Source of the DNA: Paraphaeosphaeria minitans
Lineage: Eukaryota; Ascomycota; Dothideomycetes; Pleosporales; Didymosphaeriaceae
Direction of reading: 5' to 3'
Assembly (NCBI GenBank): GCA_015832175.1
Contig: WJXW01000004.1
Coordinates: 3,596,001-3,660,000, forward strand
DNA: 64,000 nucleotides
In this document: piece by piece, positions 1 through 13,239 of the stretch
Layout: each line of letters begins with the position of its first letter
Position numbering within the stretch: position 1 is the first letter of the stretch
Notes under the pieces: generated by a model
Seen by the model: the letters and a program-made list of their open reading frames with translations, nothing else
The model's database searches: none
Told to the model about the DNA's origin: nothing
Made by a program: the position numbers and the translations under genes

Positions 1-193
1 CAGATGCCTCACCGCCCGCCCCACCGCCTTGCCGTGCCTCTCACATGGCTGCGTCCGCTCAAGTGCAAATACCTGGAGCGCATCCGCTCTTTTATTTCTT
101 CAACCATTCTCGCCGTAGCAATCCCGCCACCAAGTTGCGCTCCCATAAATCCGCCGTCTGTGTATCTGAGGCTTATCGCTGCCCGCCGCCGCC

Positions 194-1524
194 ATGGATC
201 CACTTGAGCTCGGCAAGCTCTTCGTGAAGACGGCGGTGCGCATGTTCTACGACACAGAGCACATTGTCATCGTTGACGCGCTGATCTTCCATGGCGCGTA
301 CGTTGGCGCCCGCGACCCCTCAACAACATTGGCACTGAGCTGACGAGTCCAGGCTCAATACGCCTGATCTGGTCATCGTGCTGGACATGGGCAAAAGCAC
401 AAAGCAGGTGAACAAGTACATTGGAAAGTTGAATCAAGCTGGGCTCATCTCAATGTATGTGTTCCTCGAAACACTGGCCGCAGCAGTAAGCTAACTCGTC
501 CAGCTTTTCGCGACAAGAGACTCGCGAAGGCGCCCTCAAGGCTGTCACCCGCGACTACTACTACATAGACTACCGCCGAGCCATCGACTCTGTCAAACTT
601 AGAATCCACAAGATCGATGCGCGCATAAAGAAGGACGCAAAACCCACAGCCGAAAAATATGAATACGTCTGCAGGAACATAGGCTGCGAATCTCAGTACA
701 CCCAAATCGAGGTGTTAGACAGCATAGACCCAATGGGTCGTGAGAGCGGCTTCCTGTGCAAGAAATGCCTCCGCCCACTTATCTACCTTGGCGACGACGA
801 AGGTCCGGACCTCGATAGCGATGACACTCCTGCCAAGTTTAACAAGCAGTTCAAGCCCATACTTGATCTCATGCAGCGGGTCGACGGTGTGACTATTCCA
901 CATGTCGAAGGAAAGGACGCCGTCGAAGGAGCTGTCGAGCTTCCCCGTGACAAGGAAATCAACCCGGGTGCGAAGCACGAGGTTGTCCAGGAAAACTCGA
1001 TACGACCAGCCGCGGTCAAGGGCACCAACACGGTCGTCGAAAAAATCGACGTAACTATCAAGTCCAGCTCCGACTACAACGAAGACGCACACGCCCTGGA
1101 GAAGGCGCGCCAGGAGAGGATTGCCGCGCAAAACCAGCTTCCTTCCTGGCACGTCAAGTCTACTGTCGATAAGAGCCAGGCTAGCAGCGCCGCGACCCCG
1201 ACTACCGCCACGAATGGCACAGGTACGCCTCCAATCAAGACGAATATGGTGAACGTCAAGCCCGATCCAGCCGGCAATCTGGACGATGTCTTTGCTCAGC
1301 TTGCTGCCGAACGCGCGAAGCAGGAGGCAGAGGACGAGGAGGAGGAAGAAGATGATGATGATGATGAGTTCGAGGACGCCATGGTGGAGACCGCTCCAGA
1401 CTCAAAGCGTGCCAAGCTAGAATCTTCGGCCGCTCCTACCCCCACCAGCGCGGCGACACCAGCCATCTCTACGGGCGACGGCGGGGACGAGAGCGATGAG
1501 GACGAGTTTGAGGATGTCAATTGA
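194..1524 (+). CDS. tfa1: Transcription initiation factor IIE subunit alpha
   Basis: Large subunit of TFIIE, which recruits and regulates TFIIH at RNA polymerase II promoters in the nucleus. I read three exons (194-297, 353-454, 504-1524), giving 408 residues; both introns have GT/AG ends and keep the frame. The N-terminal ~110 residues form the winged-helix region (start MDPLELGKLFVKTAV). A zinc ribbon follows, with Cys at about 125, 130, 154 and 157 (CRNIGC ... CKKC). The C-terminal half is acidic and low-complexity, with Glu/Asp runs around 1330-1380 and a DEDEFEDVN end, as is usual for the family. The ATG at 194 is chosen because it begins the conserved helix. The next gene starts 526 bp downstream on the same strand. 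The family call is firm; exact splice sites are inferred. Confidence 0.9.
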
Positions 1525-2050
1525 TTTTGCATAGCGACGGCGTCGGCGTTTTATACCTTGGGTCACAAACGTATTGCCATTTTGATGGGATCTGATATTG
1601 ATACGAAAATGGAGAAGTAGCTTGTCGATGGCGCTCATGGGAGACGGCTTAATGGCCGCAAAGCCTCTGTACATCAAACGTTAGTGCATGTAGACTATTT
1701 ACGCGTGTATCTTCATGTGCACGTACATCTTGAACAAGCAGTCTCGTGGAAACATGATGACCGGATTTAAGCTGAAGCCGCGTGACTACTTATGTTTCTT
1801 ATGAATGACACTGGGGCCACTTGGACTACTCTGTGTATGTAGTGGACCTGACACTGGATATGTCGCTGGTGTTCACAGGAGCTTGTAAACCTCCCGCTTG
1901 TGCACAGACCACCGAACTTTTCGCTTGGAGCAACCCACTCGATCCCCGCCAACGACACGCGAGTCCGGCATCCACCCCGCCTCGCTGCCACAACACCTGC
2001 AAGCTCTCCCAATCCGCCCGATGGATACCAGATAGTCCAGGGAACACACA
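1525..2050. other. Intergenic: TFIIE-alpha 3' end and SRP72 promoter
   Basis: Between two co-directional genes. It holds the 3' untranslated region of the first and the promoter of the second. The last ~100 bases before 2051 are C-rich, as is common for fungal leaders. No further gene or repeat is seen. Confidence 0.5.
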
Positions 2051-4087
2051 ATGGCCACCGCAACAAAGTCTCTCTCCGCCCTCCTCGCGCAGACGACCAT
2101 CAACGACCACGCAGAAACTCTACAAGCCGCCAATGCTGCGATCAAAAAGTCGAAGACGGACACGCAAGCGCACCATGTGAGGGCGATCGCGCTCCTGCAC
2201 CTGGACCGGTTCGAGGATGCGCTCAAGGTATTTGAGGAGTCGAAAGAGCTGCAGGGAAAAGCGCGCTTCGAGTATGCGTACACACTCTACAAGACGGGGA
2301 ACGCGGCGAGGGCTGTTGAGGTCGCTGGTGCAGGCAATGATGGCACTGGTCGTGGCATGAAGCACGTGCTTGCGCAGGCTGTGAGTTGGGGATTTGGCTG
2401 AAATGGACATGATGGTGACGCTAACGCAGGCAGGCATACCGCTCAGAGAATTTCGCGCAGGCCTCGCGTGTGTACCGGGAGCTGGCTAGTCGAGGAGCGG
2501 AAGATGAAGAATACGACATTCGCATCAATTCTGGAGCCACGGACGCGCAGCTGGAGTGGTCAGGCCAGGGAGAGCTTGCACAGAAGAAGAAACCGGCGCG
2601 CGAGGATCTAGACGTTTTCGAGACGGCATACAACGCGGCATGCGCGAGCATAGCACGTGGCGAGTTTGCGCAAGGAGATATATGTCTGAAGCGGGCGATA
2701 GATCGTTGCAATGAGGTGGAAGACATGAGTGATGAGGAGAAGCAGGCTGAAGTGTTGCCTATGAAGGTGCAACAGGTCTACATCCTCACACAGATGGGGA
2801 AGATCGACGAGGCCGAGCAGGTGGCAAAGACGATCCCGTTCACCGAGTAAGACTGCAAGTATGTTTGATTGGCACACGCTAATAGGAGGCAGGATCAAGG
2901 AGCTGTCGACTCGGCACATCGCCCAAGTGAACAACATTGCTGCATCAAAGGAGAGCTCGAACCCTTACCTCTCGCATCGACTATTCCACTCTGCTCCCGC
3001 ACCGCTCAAAACCGATCAATACTTTTCCTTCCAGACAAACCTTCTCCGCCAAGATGAATATGTCATCTCTCTCCTCTCAAAGAAAGCTTCAGGGGTAGCA
3101 TCGTCCACAGAAAAGGTCATGTCCGCAGCCGCAGCACCTTCGCTCTCGCCAGCCGTCAATATGGCCGCAGTCTTGAACGCAGCAGCGCACTCCCGCACGG
3201 CGGAAACAGAGAAGGCCGCCCTAAAACAAATACTTCCTCTCCTCGAGAAACGTCCTACTGATGTCGGTCTCATACTCACCATCACTCACCTCTATGTTCT
3301 CACCGGCAACCATGCCGCTGCCACGCACCTCCTGGAATCTTTCTTCGCGCGCCTCTCTCAGTCTGGTTCCGCCTCAGACCTCGATGTACGCTTCGCTCCT
3401 GGACTAGTCGCTACCCTCGTTTCGTTGTACGCACAACAAGGCCGCCCTGGAGCCGCGAGAACAGAATTATCAAAGGCGGCAGAATACTGGCGGAAACCCC
3501 ACAAGTCCAAGACTGAGGCGCCAAGTAAGGCCCTCTTGGTGGCAGCAGCAACCGCACTCCTAGACACGCACAACCAGGACAACGCCAAAACCGCGGGCGA
3601 GATCTTCAATGGCTTGTACGAGCAGGACAACGAGGATCGAGCCGCCATCGCAGGCCTGGTAGCCGCCTACAGCGTCACCGACTCCTCCAACATCCCCAAG
3701 GACCTGCGATCCATCCTCCCCGAAGCCTCGCGTCTCGTTTCCGACATCGACGCCGCAGCCCTGGAAGCAGCGGGCGTCCCAGCACTCGCACTGCCCTCCC
3801 AGCCGTCTGAGTCCCGCAAGCGCGTGGCGCCAAAATCGGTTCCTTCCAAGGCGAAAAGGATACGGAAGGCGCGTATGCCGAAAGACTTCGATCCGAATAA
3901 GAAGATGGATGCCGAGCGGTGGCTACCGATGCGTGATCGGAGTTACTACCGGCAGAAGGGGAGAAAGGGAAAGAAGAAGGCGGAGGGTTTCACGCAGGGT
4001 GGTGTGGTCGAAGATAAGGTAGCCGTGCAGCAGCAGAGCGGCGGTGCGGCCAAGGGAGGGAAGAAGAAGGGCAAGGTAAGAAAGTAG
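2051..4087 (+). CDS. SRP72: Signal recognition particle subunit SRP72
   Basis: Cytosolic component of the signal recognition particle that pairs with SRP68 on SRP RNA and helps target secretory ribosomes to the ER. Three exons (2051-2380, 2434-2846, 2893-4087) give 645 residues, close to the family's usual length. Residues 1 to ~550 are helical TPR-like repeats (for example the AETLQAANAAIKKSKTDTQ and RFEDALKVFEESKEL segments). The diagnostic SRP72 RNA-binding motif lies at about 579-600 (PKDFDPNKKMDAERWLPMRD), followed by a Lys/Gly-rich basic tail (KGRKGKKK ... GGKKKGKVRK). Splice junctions preserve frame and restore the AYRSENFAQA and EIKELSTRH sequences. The neighbours are unrelated in function. 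Confidence 0.93.
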
Positions 4088-6394
4088 AAGTAGCACGTTT
4101 GCATGAAAAGGTTCGAAGCATGTGCTGAAGAAGACAAAACCAATCGAATAAGGGCTTCGTCCCTATCTAGCACCACGCCACGCACGTTAGTAGTTCATGG
4201 CATGTGATGGCAAGTGCAGCATTGTACGCTTGGTTCGTGAGACGCTGGTGAGACGCGGCAGGGAATCAGACCCACTATATGGAACCACTGCAACGTGCAA
4301 AGTATCCTCTGCAGATGCTTCGAGGTCACAGACGACAAGATATACTCAGCGGCGTCTACGCAACGGACCTCGGAACAATAATCGGCGGCCCACACTACTG
4401 CTACTATGTTTAAGAAAATTTGAATGCAGCGGACAGATTCCAAATCTTATAGAGTAAATATTGTGATAGCTTGAGGGTCTTCTATAAACGTGCGCGGTAA
4501 AAGCGTTTATATGATCTTAAAAGAGTCAGACCAGATCAGGTTATCCCGTAACCAACCATGAAAACCGACCCGTGGTCTGAAGTAGAAGAAGCCAGCATCA
4601 GCTTGAACAAGTTCGTACACAAGCAACAGACCAAGTCAATGTTACAGCGATTGACAACCCCTGTGCGGTGTCCTCCACCCTGCGTCATTGGATTTTCGCA
4701 ATCACGGCACTTCGACTGCGCTGTACACTGAGACTGGAACTAATTACTACGTGTTCTATTTGCGGTCAACATGTGTCGTTAACTACTGGAGCTGCGGCAT
4801 TGGCCACAGCCTGAGATGGGCTGCACCTAGCTAGTCAAGCGACATTCATGACTCTTCACAATTTAGCAGGAAGAGCTTGTATAGGGGAGGGGAGGGAGGT
4901 TCACAGTGGGTGTTAAGGCACGCAGCGACGGGGAGGGCCGTGTAGGAGAACGGATACAAGGACTACGATCAATCGACATGGGTGGCTTTGGCGATAAGCG
5001 TATGATATGTCCGCTATGATTCGGCTGCTCTTGAGATCCTGTCGACTTTGACAAGGCTGCGTTCTCAAGATATAATAGCAATGGAAAGCGCGCATGTGGT
5101 AGCAGCAACAACAGAATCTGCCGGAGTGTCTGAATACTCCCTTCACGTCTCTGGCTGCATACGATTCATCATGTACTATATGTATCTCTAAGGATCTTCT
5201 ATATTCTTGAGTTGCTCGGATCAATAGGTAGTCGATCTGCGTACGTATCACGCGAGATTTGGATCGTTCTGCTTGAGAAGATTCATGAGACGTGGAGCCG
5301 CTTTCCACCGAAGTCAGAGATGGACATGTCTTTATCTTGGACGGCTGGGAAAAAGTAATGGCGCAGCCAAGCCGTTCTCAAACTGTTCACTCCTGGAGAG
5401 ATAGCGCATCTCACGGGAGAAGGCCGTGTGGGCTGCTGCAGTACCAGATGGCCGCTTGCCTTCGGGGTCAAAAATCAACGCCTTCTCTGCCTGATGCGGC
5501 TGAGCAAAAGCAAAGATGGGCCTGTGTTTCAGTTCCGTTTGTCGTTTACGCTTGGACGTGCTGTAAATCTGGGAAAAGGACTACGTGGGCCGTCACTGCA
5601 ATCGCTGCAGTACTAGCCGGTCGTGCACAAGTAGGTGATGGGTCGAATGGCAAGGAATTCGAGTACAGACAGGCACATGTTTTCTTGCAGGATATGTCCG
5701 AGCTAGGCTCATCACTGCAGGCAGTTGTACCGCTGCGTGTGTTTTATGGATCATTACTGTCCTTGTGCTGGAGGAATCATCGCTGAGAGAATCTAGAAAT
5801 TCTTCATTCAGTTCGTCTTCTACGGTACCCTTTGAACGACTCTCTCTTCAATCCATGTGGCCAATTCTCTAGCTGGTTGCGAATTGCTGGGTGAACTGTT
5901 CCTCATGTATCAGCTTCAGATCGTGCTGTTGACAGTTTGTTCCGTAAGAACGAAGAGCGGTATTTGGAAGCTCTATGCGCCCTTGCAAAACGGGTTTATG
6001 CCTTCGTCTTAGAAGAGCTCTACGGCGACTGAACGAGCTTTCAAGTTGGTAGAGAGGCCCAATAACTCTAGGTGCGGTGTTAACCCATATGATTCGGAAG
6101 CTGGAGTCTCTACCAGCGCTTTCTCCAGCGCGCGCCCGCTGGCCGTCCTTTTTTTTGATTCGAGGCAATTCGCGTGTTCATGCCAAATAGTTCAATTTTT
6201 TTTTCCCTACAGTATTAATGATTTTGATGATGAGACTGTTGAGAGCGTTGTAAATTTGAGGTCGCTTCATTTCCCTCGTCACTGAAGCGACCCCCATGGC
6301 CATTGGTCCACGATTTCCGGTGAGTAAAAGCCTCCAGAGTGTCTAAATCAACACCTCTCGCCACGACACCCTTTCTCCTCCACAACACGACTCA
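4088..6394. other. Long intergenic stretch with no convincing gene
   Basis: No open frame here has recognisable domains, and overlapping frames on both strands have similar low quality. The longest (5292-5786, plus strand) begins at ATG but shows no family resemblance. Base composition is ordinary rather than AT-rich, so this is not an obvious RIP-mutated repeat. I see no tRNA or tandem repeat. Confidence 0.4.
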
Positions 6395-6580
6395 ATGTTT
6401 GCACCCGCAGCCATCAGCAAGGCAAAACCACTTTCCGCACGGTGGACACCCGCCAATTCAGCACCTCAGCTCCCGCAGACTAGTCTCATCTTCTCGCTCA
6501 CCGCACTCTACCGGCCAACACCGATCGCGGAGGCAACGCGCTTGAACGCTATTACTGGTGCTTTTCAAACGCGTCAATGA
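6395..6580 (+). CDS. Possible short protein or first exon, 61 residues
   Basis: An ATG at 6395 is preceded by a CT/CA-rich leader (CTCCTCCACAACACGACTCA), which is typical of fungal start regions. It opens a 61-residue frame of even codon usage (begins MFAPAAISKAKPLSARW). No domain is recognised. It may be a small gene, the first exon of an unresolved gene, or chance. Included only because the leader looks better than its surroundings. Confidence 0.2.
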   Translation: MFAPAAISKAKPLSARWTPANSAPQLPQTSLIFSLTALYRPTPIAEATRLNAITGAFQTRQ

Positions 6581-9500
6581 CCAGCGCAGCTGCGGTGGAG
6601 GCGAAAAAGCGAAGACTCTTTGCTGCACAGGTCACCCGCGCACGATGAGAGGCTGAAGCGTAAACGTGGCAATCAGCATCTGACTTCTTTTTTTCCACTT
6701 CAATATCTACGTCGTCCGTTGATTCCGTTTGCCTTATTCTTGTTTCTTCCTGCTTTCCTGTTTGCTCTTTGCGTGCGCCTGAGGTCCGAAGCAACGCGCT
6801 CACTCAGCTGCCGCCAACTGCGCATCCCGCACTGGTGATCTCATGACGGACATTCCACCGTTGCATGACCGACCGCTGCCACAGCCACGCCGTTACGAGT
6901 ACATACTTGCCTGGAACGGCGATCTATCTCCTTGATATCTGCCCTTGGTGCGTTTTGTTCCGGGTGCTGCCGCGCTCCAGGCTGCAGGGCTGAGGACTCG
7001 AGGGCGGCCGCGTCATGCAGGCGAGATCCTATCAGGCCGACAAACATTCCGTAGAGGCCGTGAAGGATGATGCCTGTTCGCGAGGCATTTTCTGAGGCTA
7101 CAGGACCTTACCGGTAGGTACTGTACTCCTGCTGCGCTAATGCACTCGCTCACGAGCCCGCTGCCTTGCGATCCGATCTCCATCGTAGACTCGCGTGGTG
7201 CCGCGTGGTACATGTTTGAGAGTCATCGAATTGTCGTCGAAGACACTTGCTTCGTGTTCGCATAGCCGTGTCGTTTGCGCCCTGCAACTGCTATCGTGAT
7301 CGGTTTGGCGGAGTGTGATGTGTCTGGTGGTCACATTGATCTCGTGCTTCAGCACATCACATTCTAAATGACCATGACCGTTTGGCTGATACCTCTGCCT
7401 GTTGCGATTCGCTGCGATGATTTTTGTAGTCGGGCGAGTCCAATTCCGGTGGTGATTGATATAGACGGCCTTGCTCAGTGGCTGGTTTGGCAACCCCGCT
7501 TTCTGTACCTACTTGGTGGGATTGCCAGCCCGACCTCCAATCCAGGCGGCGCCTGCTCGTCGGGCATAAAAACGCTTGAACGCTTTAATAACCTGGTGAA
7601 TCAGAAACCGACTCATTGCATTGGTTCATCTCCGCGCAAATGGTCCTGTGGGGCATAGTTATTTACAAGGCAACCGCCTTAAGCGATATTGTTCTACCAT
7701 GACCTCAGAACTGGGTCGAAGCCACGGTGAAGCGAGGAAGAGTGTTCATTGATGCCTATTACATCCATGCATGATGCAGCCGGTTGAGTATCGCGTAGCG
7801 GATGCTGCTGCACACTAATCTGTGGAACGAGCTGTCTGCCCTTTACCATTCGCGGACCCCACTCTGTCCGGCCCCGTGTACTGGGAGGAACTGCTTTTCG
7901 CAGTTTGGGCCCCCAAACACCCTGTAATATGGGACAAAGATTGATCTGATAAAGGAACTTGAAGTGTTACACTAAGGTGTACAAGCGCGAACGAGGCAAA
8001 TTCGAGTTGTGTGGAGGACAGCGGGCCGTCCATATCGACGGAATAGCACAGTGGGACGTGCAGAGGCCGCTCGTTCGCCGGAGAGTTTCGTGCTAATACC
8101 CATATAGCCTTTAGTACACGTACTAACCAGCGTGGGTCAGACTACCTAGGTATGAGGGATACCCGGAACATTGTTGGCTTGCATAGACCACGGGAGCACC
8201 CTCATGAAGCATCCCAATCGACCAATGAAGCTTTGCCCGCGTAAGTTGGCGGGACTTCAGCGATGAGTGGGACGACATCGTCGTGCCCTTTGGGTAATCC
8301 GACTAGTAGAAGGAATTAACGATGAAGAAATGCTTACTCGGATACCCTACTTGACGAGCTTACCGAAACACTGCATATCACAAACTATCCGTGTGGCCGG
8401 AATGCCATGGATCAGACGGCCAGACTGGTCCAGATCGAAGGGTTGACATATCACACATACTTCCCGCTGTTGACCAATTGAATATGAACGCAAGAATATA
8501 CACGCTGACGTACCTTGAGCATGGTCGCCGTGTCTGTCATGCCGGGTTCGCAAATTTTCCTAAGGGAGACAATGCGCGATCAGGAGATTGGTGGGTAGTT
8601 CCTGGCGATAGATTGACACGGGATCGCCCTGAAGGCATAACGTTGCTGGACCGAGAGGATGCATCTTACCTTGTATCAGGCAAACGTGCAAAAAGCCATT
8701 GCCGCCTGCTTTCGGACATTGCAATTGGAGTAGTGCTTGATGTCAAAGAAGTCTGCGGTTGTGCCTCATTGATCGGATTGCGGCACCAGGCTGAGGTGAA
8801 CCACAGAGCTAGGTGTTTTGCCTATTTGATTGATCCTCTTCCCGACCAATTCTCTATTACATTACCGCATATCGACGGTAAATGCTACTCCAGCCCGAAA
8901 ATCCATCAGACCGGGTTTGGCCCCCAGCTTGCGGTAATGGAGGACACCTGGGCCGGTCCTAGTTGCGTTCTGGCTGGAACGGAAGTCGGATTACATAAGC
9001 AACCTAGGTAAACTAATACCTACGTCGACTCTTGCATTTTTCATGTGCGCCAATATCGTGCCGTTCGTGTGCCACGTTTCCCCGACAGCAAGGAGGTGGT
9101 ATACGATTCCCACATGATGTATGGGAACATGCCACGACAGTTCTGCACCCCGACGACAATGCGTTGGCATGTGGAGTTCGATCCGTGCAGGCACAAAGTG
9201 ACCGGGTGGCCTTCTGTTGCCTGCGTAACTACGAGAATCACTTCCGTGAAGTCCGGGATCGAAGGTGTCGCACGGCTTGCCTTGTGACGCATTAGGTTGT
9301 CAGTGTCCGCGAAGCGATCGCTGAGCCTCTGAATAAGGGCACTGCCTCGAAACGAGCGGATCGAAGAAGGTCGGATACGATAGGTACCCCGCCACAAGTG
9401 GTCGGTGTGTATAGCGGGGCTACAAGTACGGTAAGTGGGAGGGCGGCGCCCCTCTCTTCTAGTCGATCTGGATTTAGCATTCAATATCAACGACTGAACT

Positions 9501-10763
9501 TGATGCAGCTGTGCGTGCGGAAGACGATGTCTGAAACGGTTGGTGCACGCGTATCGCTGCGGCTGTGCACTTCCCCGACAAACAAGCGCAGCCTGCCAAT
9601 TCGGGCCTACTGAGACCAATCCTCAAGGACGGGCGCGTGGATACAAAGAAGGCAGTGAGAACAGCCGTTTCATTGCGGCGTAAAGAGGCGTACGCGTCTT
9701 AAAGCGAGGGTAGGTAACGAAGCACGAGCGCTTAGCGTTCTGATTGTGAGGTTGATAGGTATAGGTAGCCCTAAGTAGATCTGTGAACCAGTGCGGCTCA
9801 CAAACGCTCCCGAGATGGTGTGTTCAGCGTCAGCAAGCACAGAGGTCGTCCATGGATATTGGCACCGATGAAACCTGAAGGCAATGTCTCAAGGGAGGAC
9901 CGTGGACCATGTGAAGATTGCCGCACGGCTGCGTCCCACGTAGACGGCAAAACAAGGCAATGGAAAAAGCAGAGGTTGCCCCTGGTGGCGCCAGCAAGAC
10001 TGCTCGAGTGAAGTTCCGGTGCTGGTGCGGGTGCTGTAGGTAGTCCTGTAGTCCTGGCCTGGTACGCGAGAGGCGGTGAAGTGCTAACGGGATGCGGGTC
10101 TTTGTGGACCACGGTATAAGAACAAGGCGAGTCTCAGCAAGTCAGCTTCTGGTGGTGCGCGCCCGTCGATGCCTAATGGCGGCGGGCGGCGGACTGCAGA
10201 CGCAATGCACATTCCAGGATGAAGCGCAGGTGTGGGCGGCCTCTCGCACGGGCCACCTCCGTTTGCCTGGCTGTTGCCTGATCCGCCTGATTGCGAACCA
10301 TCAAGAGCCGCACCCCAACCACATTCAGTTCCATAATAACCTCAACCCCGTCCTCGAGGCACACCGCAACGCTTCTTCAGCCTCCCACGCACGTCTGCAC
10401 ATCAATCTAGCCCCTCGCTTGCTCCCTCACCATCCCTGCCGTCACAGCGAGCTAGCCACCGCGCCCAGGCCGTGAAAGCGACCCCGTCATCCGCCTCCAC
10501 GCGCCCTCACACGCAGAATTCACTTGCGGCCCCCGATTTGTGCACTCCCCGATCGATCCATGCAGCCAACGAACCAATAGCTGCCAGCAACTCCACTGCA
10601 GAAGCTGGCACTAAGCCGCTTTGGGGGCCACCTGTTCACTCAGTGCGAGCTCCAGACCGTCACATGATTTGCAAGCCTTTCCCCAGAGGGGCCCGCAGCT
10701 ACAGCCGAATACGTTGTCTCAATTTCCAAGGTTGTTCCCGCCGCCAAGTGTGCGGCTCTCACC
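6581..10763. other. Intergenic stretch upstream of the EST1-like gene
   Basis: No domain-bearing frame was found on either strand. A 206-residue frame at 8391-9011 and a 192-residue frame on the minus strand at 9041-9619 have no family features and compete with other frames. The last ~400 bases (10350-10763) are C-rich and probably hold the promoter and leader of the gene starting at 10764. Confidence 0.4.
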
Positions 10764-13239
10764 ATGACCAGCAATGTCGATATACATTCCAGATGGGTGA
10801 CCGCATTGCGGACGCAGGCAAAAACGGTTGACGCCCCGCCTCCAGAGGCTCTGCCATGTCCTTATTGTGAGCATTCTGGAAGGATGTTCCAGACTGTTGG
10901 CCAGCTTTACAGCCACGCCAAAGTGGAACATACTTCTCTCCTGGACACCATGGACCCGGATACAGCCTGTGCTCAGTTGCAACGTGCAGCACTGCAGATG
11001 TAAGTTCATGTATTACATCATCTGATGACACTGCCGTTCCTTGTCAGCCTTTTTTTCTGACTCCTGCATGTAGGAAGGGCCATACGGACCAGTCTTCTGA
11101 CGCCACCGTTGGAGGAGGATCCACGCCCGATATCACTACCCTGTCACTGGAAACCAGAGGCCGACTATCTCCATCTGGAAAGAAGAGACCGGCTGATTCG
11201 GATTTCCACGCTAGGCGAGGAAAAGCACCGCTTCATCCGGAGATCTATGACGAAGAAGAGTATGCGAGAGAGCTCGGGCGCCCCGTCCCCGAGAGGACGC
11301 ACCCAAAGCCCAGCAATCTTCGTCTGTATGACCCCAAGCAACATTCCAAGGGCGCCAAGTCACCATATCAAACTCCTGAAGTTGCCAGTGAATGGTCCGT
11401 AGAGGCCAATCGTAGCCAAACTCAAACTCGGACACCGCAGCCCACCATCCGCTCTCCTACCACGCAGCATCACCCACCCAGGCCAGCAATCTCGTCTACT
11501 CCTCGCCGTTCACAACGTGATTCAACCGAGATTCAGCGATATGACTCTCGATACCCCAGCCTTCTCTTGCAGCCAGACTCAAGACCGATATCTCAGGAAC
11601 AGCTTGCTTCGGAAGTAAAGTCAATCTATGCTGGTCTTACCATGGTGGAGACCAAGTGCATCCACGTTGATCGGGCACAGGCCGCGGCTTTGCAAGGCGG
11701 CTCAGACCCAACGTCAAGACTCGCAAGCGACCATTGGCAGGCACTCATTGCTCTCCACAGGACTTTACTGCACGAGCACCACGACTTTTTTCTTGCGTCT
11801 CAGCATCCTTCTGCCTCTCCCGCACTTCGGCGGTTAGCGGCGAAGTATTCGATGCCGGCGAGAATGTGGAAGCACGGTATCCACTCTTTCCTTGAGTTAC
11901 TGCGTCGTCGTCTTCCTGAGAGCATCGATTATATGCTCGCTTTTATTTATCTTGCGTACCAGATGATGGCACTTCTGTACGAGACTGTACCGGCATTTGA
12001 AGATACTTGGATTGAATGTCTGGGTGATTTAGGTCGTTATCGCATGGCAATTGAAGACGAGAACCCCCGGGATCGTGAGACGTGGGCTGGCGTTGCACGA
12101 TCATGGTATAGTAAAGCTGCTGACAAAAATCCCTCTATTGGTCGACTTTATCACCACTTGGCGATTCTGGCGCGCCCCAATGCCGTGCGCCAGCTATACT
12201 ATTATGCTCGATCATTGACATGCGTCAAGCCTTTTCCCAGTGCGCGGGAATCTATCTTGACCCTTTTGGATCCTATTCTCAGTCGTCCTGCGGAATCATA
12301 TTCCCACGACCTTCCCATTGATACGAGTTTTATTCAAGCGCACGGTCTACTTTTCGGAAAGCACTCGGCGGACCGTTTCGAAGATGCTCGTTTCGCGTTC
12401 CAAAGCCAGCTCGACAACCACATCGGACGTGTAACTGCTAAATGGAAAGAGCAAGGAGTTTATATTGCTGTCACCAACCTGGCAGGTCTATTCAATTATG
12501 GGAGTGACGACTCTATACTGCGCCAGATCCTCGTTTTACACGGCAGGCAGTCAGTCCGGTCTGCAGGTTCATCATCGCACTCCGATGAAGATAGCAGCTT
12601 TCCCTCACTCACCAAGGCTGATAAATCATCACAACCCCTGTCAGACTCGGAAGTTCCGGCCCAGATCAAGATCCTCCTGTCCGATTTTACTTTCTCTCGC
12701 GCCTATCTGCTCACAATGACCACACTCACGCTAGTGCTCCGACGCATTGGTGACAAGAACGTTCTTCCTCACGTACACGTCCTTCTCGCATTCCTCTCGA
12801 CATTCGCTTCCATCAAATACGTTGCCCAGTTTAATGACCACACTCCTTGGATCGAGCTTGTTTCCTTTCTGAATACGTTACTCAAGTCAGAACAACGACC
12901 GGAGAAGATACTCCCCGGTCCTGTGTTCCCTGCGGACCAAGCTGATAGTCTTCCTCTCCCAGAAGACTATTTGATTCGTGGTCAAATTTGGAGCCAATGG
13001 TATTTCCCTGAGGGATGGTTTAAGAGGGAGCACGATGAAGAGGACCGGTCGCTGGAGCTTGCGAGCACTGTGAAGCTTCGGACGGACAGGGTTTTGCACC
13101 TGGGCTACGAACTGGCTACCGTGAGTATCAAGTGTTCCCTGTGCTGCGTTTCTAACACCTTTTCCAGTTTGATCGCTGGATCTCCTATGACGAACAGACC
13201 CGCGCATTCTCCGTGACCAATATTTCCGACTCGTCTTGA
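10764..13239 (+). CDS. EST1/SMG7-like TPR protein with N-terminal C2H2 finger
   Basis: Member of the EST1/EBS1/SMG7 family, whose relatives act in telomerase recruitment or nonsense-mediated mRNA decay; which role applies here cannot be read from sequence. Three exons (10764-10999, 11074-13120, 13168-13239) give 784 residues. Residues 32-56 form a C2H2-like finger (CPYC ... HAKVEH). Residues ~80-250 are a low-complexity Pro/Ser/Arg linker. The 14-3-3-like/TPR part and the EST1 DNA/RNA-binding domain follow, including the signature around residues 415-450 (ARSWYSKAADKNPSIGRLY, then HHLAILARPNAVRQLYYYAR). The final short exon (FDRWISYDEQTRAFSVT) fits the family C-terminus. The finger fused to EST1 is the odd feature. 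The start is the first ATG in frame with the finger. Confidence 0.8.

Noticed and set aside
8391..9011. 206-residue plus-strand frame in the gene desert
   Set aside because: Begins at GTG, the first good ATG is at 8484, and no motif or family resemblance is visible. Long frames arise by chance at this GC content.
9041..9619. 192-residue minus-strand frame
   Set aside because: Arg/Ser/Thr-rich with no domain; overlaps several other frames of equal quality.
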